Source of the DNA: Pseudomonadota bacterium
GTDB taxonomy: Bacteria > Pseudomonadota > Alphaproteobacteria > Acetobacterales > Acetobacteraceae
DNA length: 5,214 nt
Direction of reading: 5' to 3'
Assembly (NCBI GenBank): GCA_021828605.1
Contig: JAJZEG010000373.1
Coordinates: 1 to 5,214 of the forward strand
A model generated the notes under the pieces. It was given only the letters and a program-made list of their open reading frames with translations. It did no database searches and was not told where the DNA came from. Each line of letters opens with the position of its first letter. Position 1 is the first letter of the stretch. The position numbers were made by a program, and so were the translations under genes. This document shows positions 1 through 5,184 of the stretch, one piece after another.

Positions 1-165
1 AAAATGACCGGCTTTGGCCGGGTCTTCATGCAGGGTATAGCCGATACAGCCCGGCTCGGCGCGGGTCGCGCGCACCAAAGTGATCAAAGCGGCCCGGATC
101 GCGGCTTCGGCGCCGGGTTGGGCCTGCACATGGGCAATCACCCGAATTTCATGATTTTGCGACAT
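1..165 (-). CDS. ABM-domain protein (putative quinol monooxygenase type), N-terminal part
   Basis: Partial gene: the first 55 codons lie in the window and the rest runs off the left edge. The start (ATG, complement of 163-165) is preceded by a good ribosome site, AAGGGGAG (171-178), five bases away. The protein begins MSQNHEIRVIAHVQAQPG and continues through a helix (about 18-36) to EPGCIGYTLHEDP (37-49). A beta strand, a helix rich in Ala/Arg, then an E-P-G-C-xx-Y strand is the usual pattern of the ABM fold (YgiN/LsrG-like small dimeric ferredoxin-like proteins of about 95-110 residues). Such proteins oxidise quinols or polyketides without a cofactor, or isomerise small metabolites. The substrate cannot be read from this fragment. 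It is co-directional with the permease 95 bp upstream and may share its transcript. Family is fairly sure; function is not. Confidence 0.8.
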   Translation of the reverse strand, partial: MSQNHEIRVIAHVQAQPGAEAAIRAALITLVRATRAEPGCIGYTLHEDPAKAGHF

Positions 166-170
166 TTTCG

Positions 171-178
171 CTCCCCTT
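171..178 (-). promoter_or_regulatory. Ribosome binding site of the ABM gene
   Basis: Minus-strand AAGGGGAG, five bases before the ATG whose A is at 165. It fixes the start; the other nearby ATGs (in the TTAATGAGACCAATG stretch upstream) are out of frame. Confidence 0.7.
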
Positions 179-201
179 CATTGGTCTCATTAACGCCCGT
201 G

Positions 202-216
202 TCGCTGATACAGCGA
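202..216 (-). other. Small hairpin upstream of the ABM gene
   Basis: TCGCTG (202-207), loop ATA, CAGCGA (211-216): a perfect 6-bp stem with a 3-nt loop. It shares bases 214-216 with the larger hairpin at 214-248, so the two cannot both form completely. There is no T-tract after it in either direction. It could be a processing or stabilising element in the permease-ABM transcript, or chance. Confidence 0.4.
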
Positions 217-248
217 GCGGTCGTGACTGGATGCGTCCCGACCGCTCG
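214..248 (-). terminator. Strong hairpin after the permease stop codon; possible terminator or mRNA-stabilising stem
   Basis: Perfect 10-bp arms CGAGCGGTCG (214-223) and CGACCGCTCG (239-248). Inside them is one mismatch, then GAC/GTC (225-227, 235-237) around a 7-nt loop. It starts 12 bp beyond the permease stop codon, where a terminator would be expected. No run of T follows on the minus strand, so it is not a classical intrinsic terminator. It may cause partial termination or protect the permease mRNA 3' end while allowing read-through into the ABM gene. Confidence 0.5.
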
Positions 249-260
249 ATAGAGGTGCTT

Positions 261-1874
261 TTAGTCAGCGCCGAACAGTTCGGGTTCACCCGAGAGAATC
301 GTCGCCTTGGCTTCCTCAGGATCGACCATGCCGGAATTCATCGCAATGAACAGCATGACCAGGCTGAACACCACCAAAATCGCCGAATCGGTAACCTGGT
401 TGAGCAAGCCGGTGCCGCCGACCAGACCTTTCGGACCCAAATAAGTCAGCAGCCACATGCCAAAGAAATACGGTGCCAGCCACCAGGCACCGCGCCAATG
501 CAGATTGCCGAAACCAACCCCGAAAATTCCCTCATAGGCGATATAAACAATGGCAAACACCGCGATCAGGCCGAACAGAAAATTATCGGTATGCGCCCCA
601 CTCCAGAAAATGATGAAATTGGAAATGATGAAGGCGACACCGGCGACAATCGGCGCGCCGGATAGCAAAAACGGACGCGGGAACTGCGTTTGCGGCATGG
701 TTTTCCGCAAGGTGAGCAACACCACCGGGCCAGTGCCATAGGACAGTACCGTGGCCGAGGAAATGAAGGTCACAATACCCTGCCAGGACGGAAACGGCAC
801 CAGGAACAGCAGGCCGACCAGGAAGGTGATGATCACGCCGACCACAGGCACACCGACGCTGGAGAGTTTGGCGAAAAAATTGCCGCCGATCAGACCTTCC
901 TTGCCGGTCGCATAGAGCACGCGCGAGGTGGTGGTGAAGTAAATAATGCCGGTGCCCGAGGGCGAGATGAAGGCATCGATATACAGCAAGGTCGCCAACC
1001 AGCCGACCCCAGCCAGGCTCGCCAAGCCTGCAAACGGGCCGAACGCGCCTTGGAAGTTCAGATTGGCCCAGCCTTTCGCCAAATCGGCGGTCGGCACCGC
1101 GCCGATAAACACAATTTGCAGACCGGCATAAATCACCAGCCCGATCACTACGGAGCCGACAATCGCGATCGGCAGGAAGCGTCTGGGGTTGCTCGATTCA
1201 CCAGCAAGCTCCACCGCTTGGCGAAAGCCCAGATAAGAGAACACGATACCCGAGGTGGCAACGGCGGAGAAAATACCCGAGACCCCGGCAGGCGCGAAGC
1301 CATGCGAGGTGAAATTGCTGGCATGGAAACCCGCAAACAAAAACACGATAATGGTGAGGGCTGGAATCGCGAGCTTCCACCAGGTCAGCGTGCTGTTGAT
1401 CGTCAATACCAGCTTGATCGCCAGCATATTGATCACGGCGAAAATCGCGAGCAGCACTGCCGAGGCGAAAAAACCCTCGGCGGTCAGCACGCCAGCCTTG
1501 TTGACCAGACCTGCAATGTAATTGCTGGCATAGGTGATCACCGCCGACGCCTCGGCCGGCGCGACCGAGGCATAGCCCAGGAACACCACGAAGCTGAGCA
1601 TGGTCGCCATCAGATTGCCATGCGATAATTTCGGAAACGCAATCACCGCCCCGCCACGCGGGAAGGCGGTGGCCAGTTCGGCATACACGAAGGAGAGTAG
1701 TAACACCGCAAATCCGCCAATCGCCCAGGCGATCAATGCCGACGGTCCAGCGATTTTGGCGGCGGTGAGCGGGCCGAGCAACCAGCCCGAACCGATGATC
1801 CCGCCCAGACTCGCAAACAGCAAGCCGATGATCCCCGCATCACGTTTGAGTTTGACATTCATGCCGTCGGCCAT
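261..1874 (-). CDS. APC-superfamily amino acid permease, 537 aa
   Basis: Inner-membrane secondary transporter, probably amino acid/proton symport. The first membrane helix carries the APC signature GGIIGSGW (24-31), the unwound substrate-binding part of TM1. About twelve or more hydrophobic helices follow, among them 46-63, 90-110, 137-157, 167-182, 235-258, 343-360, 405-424, 433-450 and 496-511. After TM6 comes FRQAVELAGESSNPRRFLP (217-235), the E-x(n)-NP-R-x-P pattern common in APC permeases. Size and style resemble the larger aspartate:proton symporter group (YveA/AspT-like), but the substrate is inferred weakly. The start was placed at 1874 because AAGGAG (1881-1886) sits six bases upstream; the frame is open 19 codons further, without support. 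The extreme C-terminus is acidic (PEEAKATILSGEPELFGAD). It is followed by a hairpin and the ABM gene and is divergent from the CsbD-family gene. Confidence 0.9.
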   Translation of the reverse strand: MADGMNVKLKRDAGIIGLLFASLGGIIGSGWLLGPLTAAKIAGPSALIAWAIGGFAVLLLSFVYAELATAFPRGGAVIAFPKLSHGNLMATMLSFVVFLGYASVAPAEASAVITYASNYIAGLVNKAGVLTAEGFFASAVLLAIFAVINMLAIKLVLTINSTLTWWKLAIPALTIIVFLFAGFHASNFTSHGFAPAGVSGIFSAVATSGIVFSYLGFRQAVELAGESSNPRRFLPIAIVGSVVIGLVIYAGLQIVFIGAVPTADLAKGWANLNFQGAFGPFAGLASLAGVGWLATLLYIDAFISPSGTGIIYFTTTSRVLYATGKEGLIGGNFFAKLSSVGVPVVGVIITFLVGLLFLVPFPSWQGIVTFISSATVLSYGTGPVVLLTLRKTMPQTQFPRPFLLSGAPIVAGVAFIISNFIIFWSGAHTDNFLFGLIAVFAIVYIAYEGIFGVGFGNLHWRGAWWLAPYFFGMWLLTYLGPKGLVGGTGLLNQVTDSAILVVFSLVMLFIAMNSGMVDPEEAKATILSGEPELFGAD

Positions 1875-1880
1875 AATGGT

Positions 1881-1886
1881 CTCCTT
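1881..1886 (-). promoter_or_regulatory. Ribosome binding site deciding the permease start
   Basis: Minus-strand AAGGAG, six bases before the ATG whose A is at 1874. It is a near-consensus Shine-Dalgarno sequence and selects the MADGMNVKLKRD start over the longer open frame. Confidence 0.8.
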
Positions 1887-1924
1887 GTGAATTGACGGTT
1901 GCGGCTCGGTGCGTCGCGTCGGGC

Positions 1925-1942
1925 GACACACAATAATGTGTC
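1925..1942. promoter_or_regulatory. Candidate operator: 18-bp inverted repeat ahead of the permease
   Basis: GACACA-CAATAA-TGTGTC, with perfect 6-bp arms around an AT-rich 6-bp centre. It lies 51-68 bp upstream of the permease ATG and covers the place where a -10 element or start point would fall relative to the TTGACA box at 1959-1964. Size and symmetry suit a dimeric helix-turn-helix repressor, but no regulator gene lies in the window and the binding protein is unknown. Confidence 0.45.
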
Positions 1943-1964
1943 CAGCAAACGGCGATCATGTCAA
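1935..1964 (-). promoter_or_regulatory. Candidate sigma-70 promoter of the permease
   Basis: Minus strand: a perfect TTGACA (1959-1964) followed, after 18 bp, by CACATT (1935-1940), or after 20 bp by CATTAT (1933-1938). The -35 box is consensus and the -10 is weak, which fits a promoter needing an activator or tightly regulated. The inverted repeat at 1925-1942 overlaps the -10 candidates. The transcript would have a leader of roughly 50 nt. Confidence 0.4.
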
Positions 1965-2008
1965 CTTCATTACTAAATGGATCATCATATTCATGGATGA
2001 TGTCGTGA

Positions 2009-2025
2009 CCGGGCCGAGCGCCCGG
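2009..2025. other. GC-rich hairpin in the divergent control region
   Basis: CCGGGC (2009-2014), loop CGAGC, GCCCGG (2020-2025): a perfect 6-bp stem with a 5-nt loop. No T-tract follows on either strand, so it is not an intrinsic terminator. It could separate the two divergent promoters or be part of a leader RNA. Confidence 0.35.
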
Positions 2026-2067
2026 CTGCTGATGATCGATTTGTAATGCCATCACGCCCCGGTTCTG

Positions 2068-2113
2068 AAAAACAATAATATACTGATTTTATTTATTATT
2101 ATTGATAAATTTT
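2068..2113. promoter_or_regulatory. 46-bp AT-rich island, probable promoter core or upstream element
   Basis: Only four of 46 bases are G or C, against a GC-rich surrounding. It contains several -10-like hexamers, including TATACT (2079-2084, plus) and TATTAT in both directions, plus an 8-bp inverted repeat CAATAATA (2073-2080) / TATTATTG (2097-2104). No matching -35 box at proper spacing was found on the plus strand, so the exact promoter of the CsbD-family gene is not assigned. Such islands serve as UP elements, melting regions or sites for H-NS/MucR-type proteins. Confidence 0.45.
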
Positions 2114-2148
2114 CGTGCTCTGGCGATTGGTCGACCACCCGCCGACAT

Positions 2149-2178
2149 GGTTTGCGGCTTGTTTGGCCCCGGCAAACC
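2149..2178 (+). other. Hairpin in the probable 5' leader of the CsbD-family gene
   Basis: GGTTTGC (2149-2155) pairs with GCAAACC (2172-2178), with an additional GGC/GCC pairing (2156-2158, 2166-2168) inside. It ends 24 bp before the ribosome site GGAG (2203-2206). If transcription starts in the AT island, this stem is in the mRNA leader and could affect stability; it could also be a protein-binding dyad. Confidence 0.35.
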
Positions 2179-2214
2179 TCCATCTTGATGAGCAGTGAAC
2201 ATGGAGTGCGAATC

Positions 2215-2520
2215 ATGGACGAGAACGAGATTTCCGGCACCGCGCGCGATTTTATCGGCAAGGCCAAAGAAGGTTTGGGGTCGGCGACCGGCGATGAGGG
2301 GCTGCGCAGCGAAGGCATGGCCGATCAGGTTGCTGGCAAGGCGCAGAAAGCCTATGGCGCAGCCAAGGAGGCGATCGGTGAGGCGGCTGATGCGGCAGCG
2401 CAGAGCAGCGTGACCCAGCCTTTGCTCGATTTCGTAAAAAGCCAGCCGGTACTTGCGTTGTTAGCGACCGCGACCGCCAGCTACATGCTGGCGATGCTGG
2501 TGCATAGCGGCAAACGCTGA
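2215..2520 (+). CDS. CsbD-family stress protein with C-terminal membrane segment, 101 aa
   Basis: Residues 1-52 match the CsbD-like pattern: MDENEISGTARDFIGKAKEG, then GLGSATGDEGLRSEGMADQVAGKAQKAYG. This is the typical paired G-x-A-x-x-x-x-G-K-x-K/Q repeats of small, very soluble helical stress proteins. CsbD was first known as a sigma-B-controlled gene in Bacillus; its molecular role is unclear. Unlike the usual 60-70-residue form, this one carries an Ala-rich linker (53-66) and a tail, DFVKSQPVLALLATATASYMLAMLVHSGKR in outline, with a hydrophobic stretch at about 78-97 and a basic end. That tail resembles the C-terminal anchor of ElaB/YqjD (DUF883) ribosome-associated inner-membrane proteins. 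The start at 2215 is chosen because GGAG (2203-2206) lies eight bases upstream; an upstream TTG-initiated extension of 21 codons lacks family similarity. Its stop lies 6 bp from that of the convergent gamma-CA gene. Confidence 0.88.
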   Translation: MDENEISGTARDFIGKAKEGLGSATGDEGLRSEGMADQVAGKAQKAYGAAKEAIGEAADAAAQSSVTQPLLDFVKSQPVLALLATATASYMLAMLVHSGKR

Positions 2521-2530
2521 TCCCGATCAG
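2517..2530. repeat. Interrupted palindrome containing both convergent stop codons
   Basis: CTGATC-CC-GATCAG. The left arm includes the TGA of the CsbD-family gene (2518-2520) and the right arm includes the complement of the TGA of the gamma-CA gene (2527-2529). The 2-nt centre is too small for a good RNA loop and no T-tract follows, so terminator activity is doubtful. Confidence 0.4.
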
Positions 2531-3057
2531 TCGATGCGGGCCAGCCCCTGAGCAAACCGTGCGGCGTTTTTCACATAAAACATCGCCGATTGACGCAATT
2601 GGTTTGCTGCCTGCTCAGGGAGGCTGCGTTTCACGCTGGCTGGCGCACCGACAATCATCGAATTGGGCGGAAATACCTTGCCCTCGGTGACCAGAGCATG
2701 GGCACCGACGATGCTGTTCTCGCCGATCACCGCGCCATTCAGAATAATCGCGCCCATGCCAATCAGGCTGCCCCGGCCAATGGTGCAGCCATGCAGCGTC
2801 ACCGAATGACCGATGGTGCACTCCTCCTCAATCGTCAGCGGTGAACCGATATCGGTGTGCAAAACGCAATTTTCCTGAATATTACTGCGCGCACCAAGCG
2901 TTATCCATTCATTATCGCCGCGCAGCACCGCCCCAAACCAAACGCTCGATTGTGCACCAAGGCGGATTTTGCCGATGAGTTGCGCAGTCGGCGCGATCCA
3001 GGCGCTGCCATCGGCGGGTAATTCGGGGGCAATAGTGTCAAGAGCGTATAAGGGCAT
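2527..3057 (-). CDS. Gamma-class carbonic anhydrase-family protein (YrdA/PaaY/CamH type), 176 aa
   Basis: Left-handed beta-helix (hexapeptide-repeat) protein, expected to be a cytoplasmic trimer with zinc or iron at subunit interfaces. Visible signatures: RGD (46-48), NIQEN (59-63, with the family Gln at 61), and three metal-ligand histidines at 67 (CVLHTD), 84 and 89 (GHSVTLHGC), matching the triad of the archaeal enzyme Cam. Hexapeptide turns run to about 138 (VGAPA), then a C-terminal helix packs on the side. The acidic loop with the Cam proton-shuttle Glu is absent, as in CamH/YrdA proteins, many of which show weak or no hydration activity. The product could therefore be a carbonic anhydrase or an uncharacterised metal-binding relative. 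The start at 3057 follows GGAG (3064-3067) by six bases; the frame extends 10 codons further without need. It overlaps the upstream GH17 gene by 20 nt, suggesting coupled translation. Confidence 0.92.
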   Translation of the reverse strand: MPLYALDTIAPELPADGSAWIAPTAQLIGKIRLGAQSSVWFGAVLRGDNEWITLGARSNIQENCVLHTDIGSPLTIEEECTIGHSVTLHGCTIGRGSLIGMGAIILNGAVIGENSIVGAHALVTEGKVFPPNSMIVGAPASVKRSLPEQAANQLRQSAMFYVKNAARFAQGLARID

Positions 3058-4654
3058 GGGTCTCTCCAACTTGGTTATCGGCACCAACAGCGAAGCGAAT
3101 TAATCCAGGGGCCGCGAGCACTAAAGCGCAGCCACTCCAGACCATGAACTCGGTATTCGGCCAACCGGCGACGATCGCACCGGCAACAGCACCCATCGCC
3201 AAAGTCAGGCTGGGCAGCACATCGCGCCAATCGCGCACAACACCATAATCGCGCGTCGTTAGGCGCAGCAGCGCAATGATGACCGGGGCCGCTAGAACCG
3301 CGAACGGGGCATCACGATAGCGCGGATCAAACACCAGCATCATTTGAATAATGGCTGCGCTGATCAGGAACAAATTCCATAAATGATCAAACCCGTGGCG
3401 CCGCCAATCGCGCAGGCGCGCATAGCCAAACAGGGTCGCGCGCAGCAGCCAGATCGTCTCACCCGCAGCCATCCCCCCTGCCCTGCTTGCCCGCATCCGG
3501 CGCAGATAAAGCCAGGCCAGCAAGGTCTGTGCAGGCAGATTGATCACCGCACAAATCATCAGCGAATAATCATAAAGCTCATGCCAGGTGATCGCACCCG
3601 CATAGGCCAGGCCATTGGCCAGTGCGAAGGCGCCAACCATGCCGCGCGTCGCGCGCACCCCACTCCCGATGATCAGGATCAAGGCCAGCACCACCGCGCT
3701 GAGCGCATAAATCGGCCAATGCGGCATCTCGACCACCGGGCCTTTGAGCGGGAATTTCGGCTGACGTTGCGCATTCCAAATGCCCCAATTCGCGCCAGCG
3801 ACGCCTTCATCGTGATATTTCCAGTTCTGATCAAACGCCTCGATCAAATTATAATCAACGTGATCCCGATCCGCGAGTGTCACGAATTTGCGCAGAAAAA
3901 TCGCCTCATTGACCCGCGAGGGTGCCGCATCGCCACGCCAGCGCCCCCGGCTCGGCCAGCCGGTTTCCCCCACCGAAATCCGCTTGCCCGGAAACAGCCG
4001 CTTGGTTTTAGCAATGGTGCGCGCGATACGCTTGATCGCCGCATTCACATTCACCGGATGATTCTGCCAATAAGGCAGCAAATGGATCATCACGATATCG
4101 ACATGTTTCGCCACTTGCGGAAATTGAAACCAGAAGCTCGCCACATCCGCATAGGCCACCGGCTGGCGCACCCGGGCTTTGACATAATCGATATCAGCGA
4201 TCAGCGCCTGGGGCGATAAATCGCGGCGCAGCAGCACCTCATTGCCCACCACCACCCTGGTATCGGTATGTGGATGCGCATTGGCCTCTGCGATCCCCGC
4301 CGCCATTTCGCGGGCATTCGCGCGCGGATTGGGGCTGAGCCAAATGCCAACCCAGACTTTCAACCCGGCCTGCTTGGCGAGCGCGCCGATATCATAATTG
4401 CCTTCGAGCGAGGAATAGGTGCGGATGCCATCGGCATGTTTCGCGATCAGCCGTAAATCCTGCGCCACCTGTGCGCTGCTCGGGAAGGTTTTGGTCAAAG
4501 GCGACTGACCATCGCGAAACGGCGCGTAGGACACCGAATGAAACCGCGCATCCGGCATGCGCACCTGCCCGGCGGTGGGCCGATTGGGAACCCACCAGAT
4601 CAGCAGGGTGAGCAGCGATAAGAGCGGGATCAGCAGAAATCTTGCGCGGCGCAT
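3038..4654 (-). CDS. Membrane-bound family-17 glycoside hydrolase / beta-1,3-glucanosyltransferase, 538 aa
   Basis: An N-terminal signal-anchor (RRARFLLIPLLSLLTLLIWW, 2-21) leads to a periplasmic GH17 TIM barrel at about 38-305. Catalytic signatures are present: VVVGNEV (134-140, acid/base Glu139) and SVGETGWPSRG (227-237, nucleophile Glu230); GIRTYSS (76-82) is the usual early-barrel strand. After the barrel come about seven hydrophobic helices (roughly 314-331, 338-357, 362-384, 424-442, 448-465, 483-498, 503-523). GH17 enzymes cleave or rearrange beta-1,3-glucans. A barrel plus multi-pass membrane region recalls NdvC of Bradyrhizobium, linked to beta-1,6 linkages in cyclic glucans, so a role in periplasmic or extracellular beta-glucan remodelling is inferred. 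No glucan synthase gene is in the window. The start has only a weak ribosome site (AGG at 4664-4666), but the signal-anchor supports it. It overlaps the gamma-CA gene by 20 nt. Confidence 0.88.
   Translation of the reverse strand: MRRARFLLIPLLSLLTLLIWWVPNRPTAGQVRMPDARFHSVSYAPFRDGQSPLTKTFPSSAQVAQDLRLIAKHADGIRTYSSLEGNYDIGALAKQAGLKVWVGIWLSPNPRANAREMAAGIAEANAHPHTDTRVVVGNEVLLRRDLSPQALIADIDYVKARVRQPVAYADVASFWFQFPQVAKHVDIVMIHLLPYWQNHPVNVNAAIKRIARTIAKTKRLFPGKRISVGETGWPSRGRWRGDAAPSRVNEAIFLRKFVTLADRDHVDYNLIEAFDQNWKYHDEGVAGANWGIWNAQRQPKFPLKGPVVEMPHWPIYALSAVVLALILIIGSGVRATRGMVGAFALANGLAYAGAITWHELYDYSLMICAVINLPAQTLLAWLYLRRMRASRAGGMAAGETIWLLRATLFGYARLRDWRRHGFDHLWNLFLISAAIIQMMLVFDPRYRDAPFAVLAAPVIIALLRLTTRDYGVVRDWRDVLPSLTLAMGAVAGAIVAGWPNTEFMVWSGCALVLAAPGLIRFAVGADNQVGETHALIRS
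3064..3067 (-). promoter_or_regulatory. Ribosome binding site of the gamma-CA gene, inside the GH17 coding region
   Basis: Minus-strand GGAG (within GGAGAGA), six bases before the ATG at 3057, and placed within the last codons of the GH17 gene. Ribosomes finishing the GH17 frame at 3038 would pass over this site, which supports coupling. Confidence 0.65.
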
Positions 4655-4703
4655 GGGTTCGGACCTACAGGATCACCGCTGCGCCGACCAGAGGAGTATG
4701 GAG
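4655..4703. promoter_or_regulatory. 49-bp divergent start region between GH17 and CoA-binding genes
   Basis: The two ATGs face away from each other across 49 bp. That is too short to hold two independent full promoters plus leaders, so at least one promoter must lie inside the opposite gene. No convincing -35/-10 pair was found here. The GAGGAG ribosome site of the plus-strand gene (4691-4696) occupies part of it. Confidence 0.4.
4691..4696 (+). promoter_or_regulatory. Ribosome binding site deciding the start of the CoA-binding gene
   Basis: GAGGAG, seven bases before the ATG at 4704. The in-frame ATG at 4698 is only one base after it, too close for efficient use, so 4704 (MTRADPHRIDD) is preferred. 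Confidence 0.7.
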
Positions 4704-5156
4704 ATGACCAGAGCCGACCCACACCGGATCGATGATCTCGACGATGCCGCGATCCGGACGATTTTGACCACCACCCGGCGCATCGCCTTGGTCGGCGCCT
4801 CGGCCAATCCGGAGCGACCATCTAACGAGGTGTTGGCATTTCTTGTTGCGCGTGGTTATCAGGTGACGCCGGTCAATCCGGGTCTGGCCGAACAAAGCCT
4901 GCATGGGCGCCGCGTGGTGGCGCGGTTGGCGGACGCGATACCGCTCGAGATGGTCGAGTTGTTCCGCGCCAGCGATCAAGTTCTGGCGCCGGTGCAGGAG
5001 GCGATCCAGCATGGTGCGCGGGTGATCTGGATGCAGCTTGGCGTGATCAACCATGAGGCGGCGGCGCGCGCACGCGCCGCCGGGTTGCTGGTGGTGATGG
5101 ATCGCTGCCCCGTGATCGAAATCGCCCGGCTGGGCCTGTCGCCAACAATTGGTTAG
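4704..5156 (+). CDS. CoA-binding protein (CoA_binding_2, YccU-like), 150 aa
   Basis: Small single-domain Rossmann-fold protein of the family that shares its fold with the CoA-binding domain of succinyl-CoA synthetase alpha. After a helical lead (DDAAIRTIL, 13-21) comes RIALVGASANPERPSNEV (26-43), the first strand with the G-A-S nucleotide loop and the conserved N-P-x-R-x-S. Next are YQVTPVNPGL (52-61), LHGRRVVARLADAIP (66-80), VELFRAS (84-90), VIWMQLGVINHEAAARARAAG (107-127) and MDRCPVIEIARL (132-143) with the conserved C-P. Length is normal for the family. Members bind CoA or acyl-CoA in vitro; the cellular role is not established. The gene is divergent from GH17, with 49 bp between starts. 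The fold assignment is firm and the function uncertain. Confidence 0.92.
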   Translation: MTRADPHRIDDLDDAAIRTILTTTRRIALVGASANPERPSNEVLAFLVARGYQVTPVNPGLAEQSLHGRRVVARLADAIPLEMVELFRASDQVLAPVQEAIQHGARVIWMQLGVINHEAAARARAAGLLVVMDRCPVIEIARLGLSPTIG

Positions 5157-5184
5157 TCGCTGGACCGGATCGCGGCGCATCAGG

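Larger units (their letters stand above)
1875..2214. other. 340-bp divergent control region between permease and CsbD-family gene
   Basis: No convincing gene. It holds, from left to right: the permease ribosome site; a dyad at 1925-1942; a TTGACA box at 1959-1964 (minus); a repeated GATCAT (1954-1959 and 1980-1985) flanking that box; an ATCATC/GATGAT inverted repeat (1981-1986, 1996-2001); a GC hairpin (2009-2025); an AT island (2068-2113); a leader hairpin (2149-2178); and the CsbD-gene ribosome site. A 71-codon minus-strand frame crosses it but looks non-coding and has no well-spaced ribosome site. Confidence 0.7.

Noticed and set aside
690..1628. 312-codon plus-strand open frame opposite the permease
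   Set aside because: Low-complexity, Arg/Gln/His-rich translation typical of an antisense shadow of a GC-rich gene; the minus strand encodes a clear membrane transporter here.
1975..1987. AAATGGATCATCA repeated at 4080-4092
   Set aside because: One copy is in coding sequence and the other in an intergenic region; a 13-bp match between AT-leaning stretches does not by itself indicate a repeat family.
1840..2055. 71-codon minus-strand frame across the permease leader, possibly a leader peptide
   Set aside because: No properly spaced ribosome site, no recognisable or amino-acid-run attenuator feature, and it overlaps the permease start out of frame.
2551..2572. Possible plus-strand terminator for the CsbD-family gene: short GC stem followed by TTTTT
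   Set aside because: The stem is only three or four pairs with a 2-nt loop or bulges, and the sequence is constrained as coding for the gamma-CA C-terminus.
3383..4219. 278-codon plus-strand open frame opposite the GH17 gene
   Set aside because: The translation is rich in His/Arg/Pro/Gln with no recognisable domain, and the opposite strand carries both GH17 catalytic motifs.
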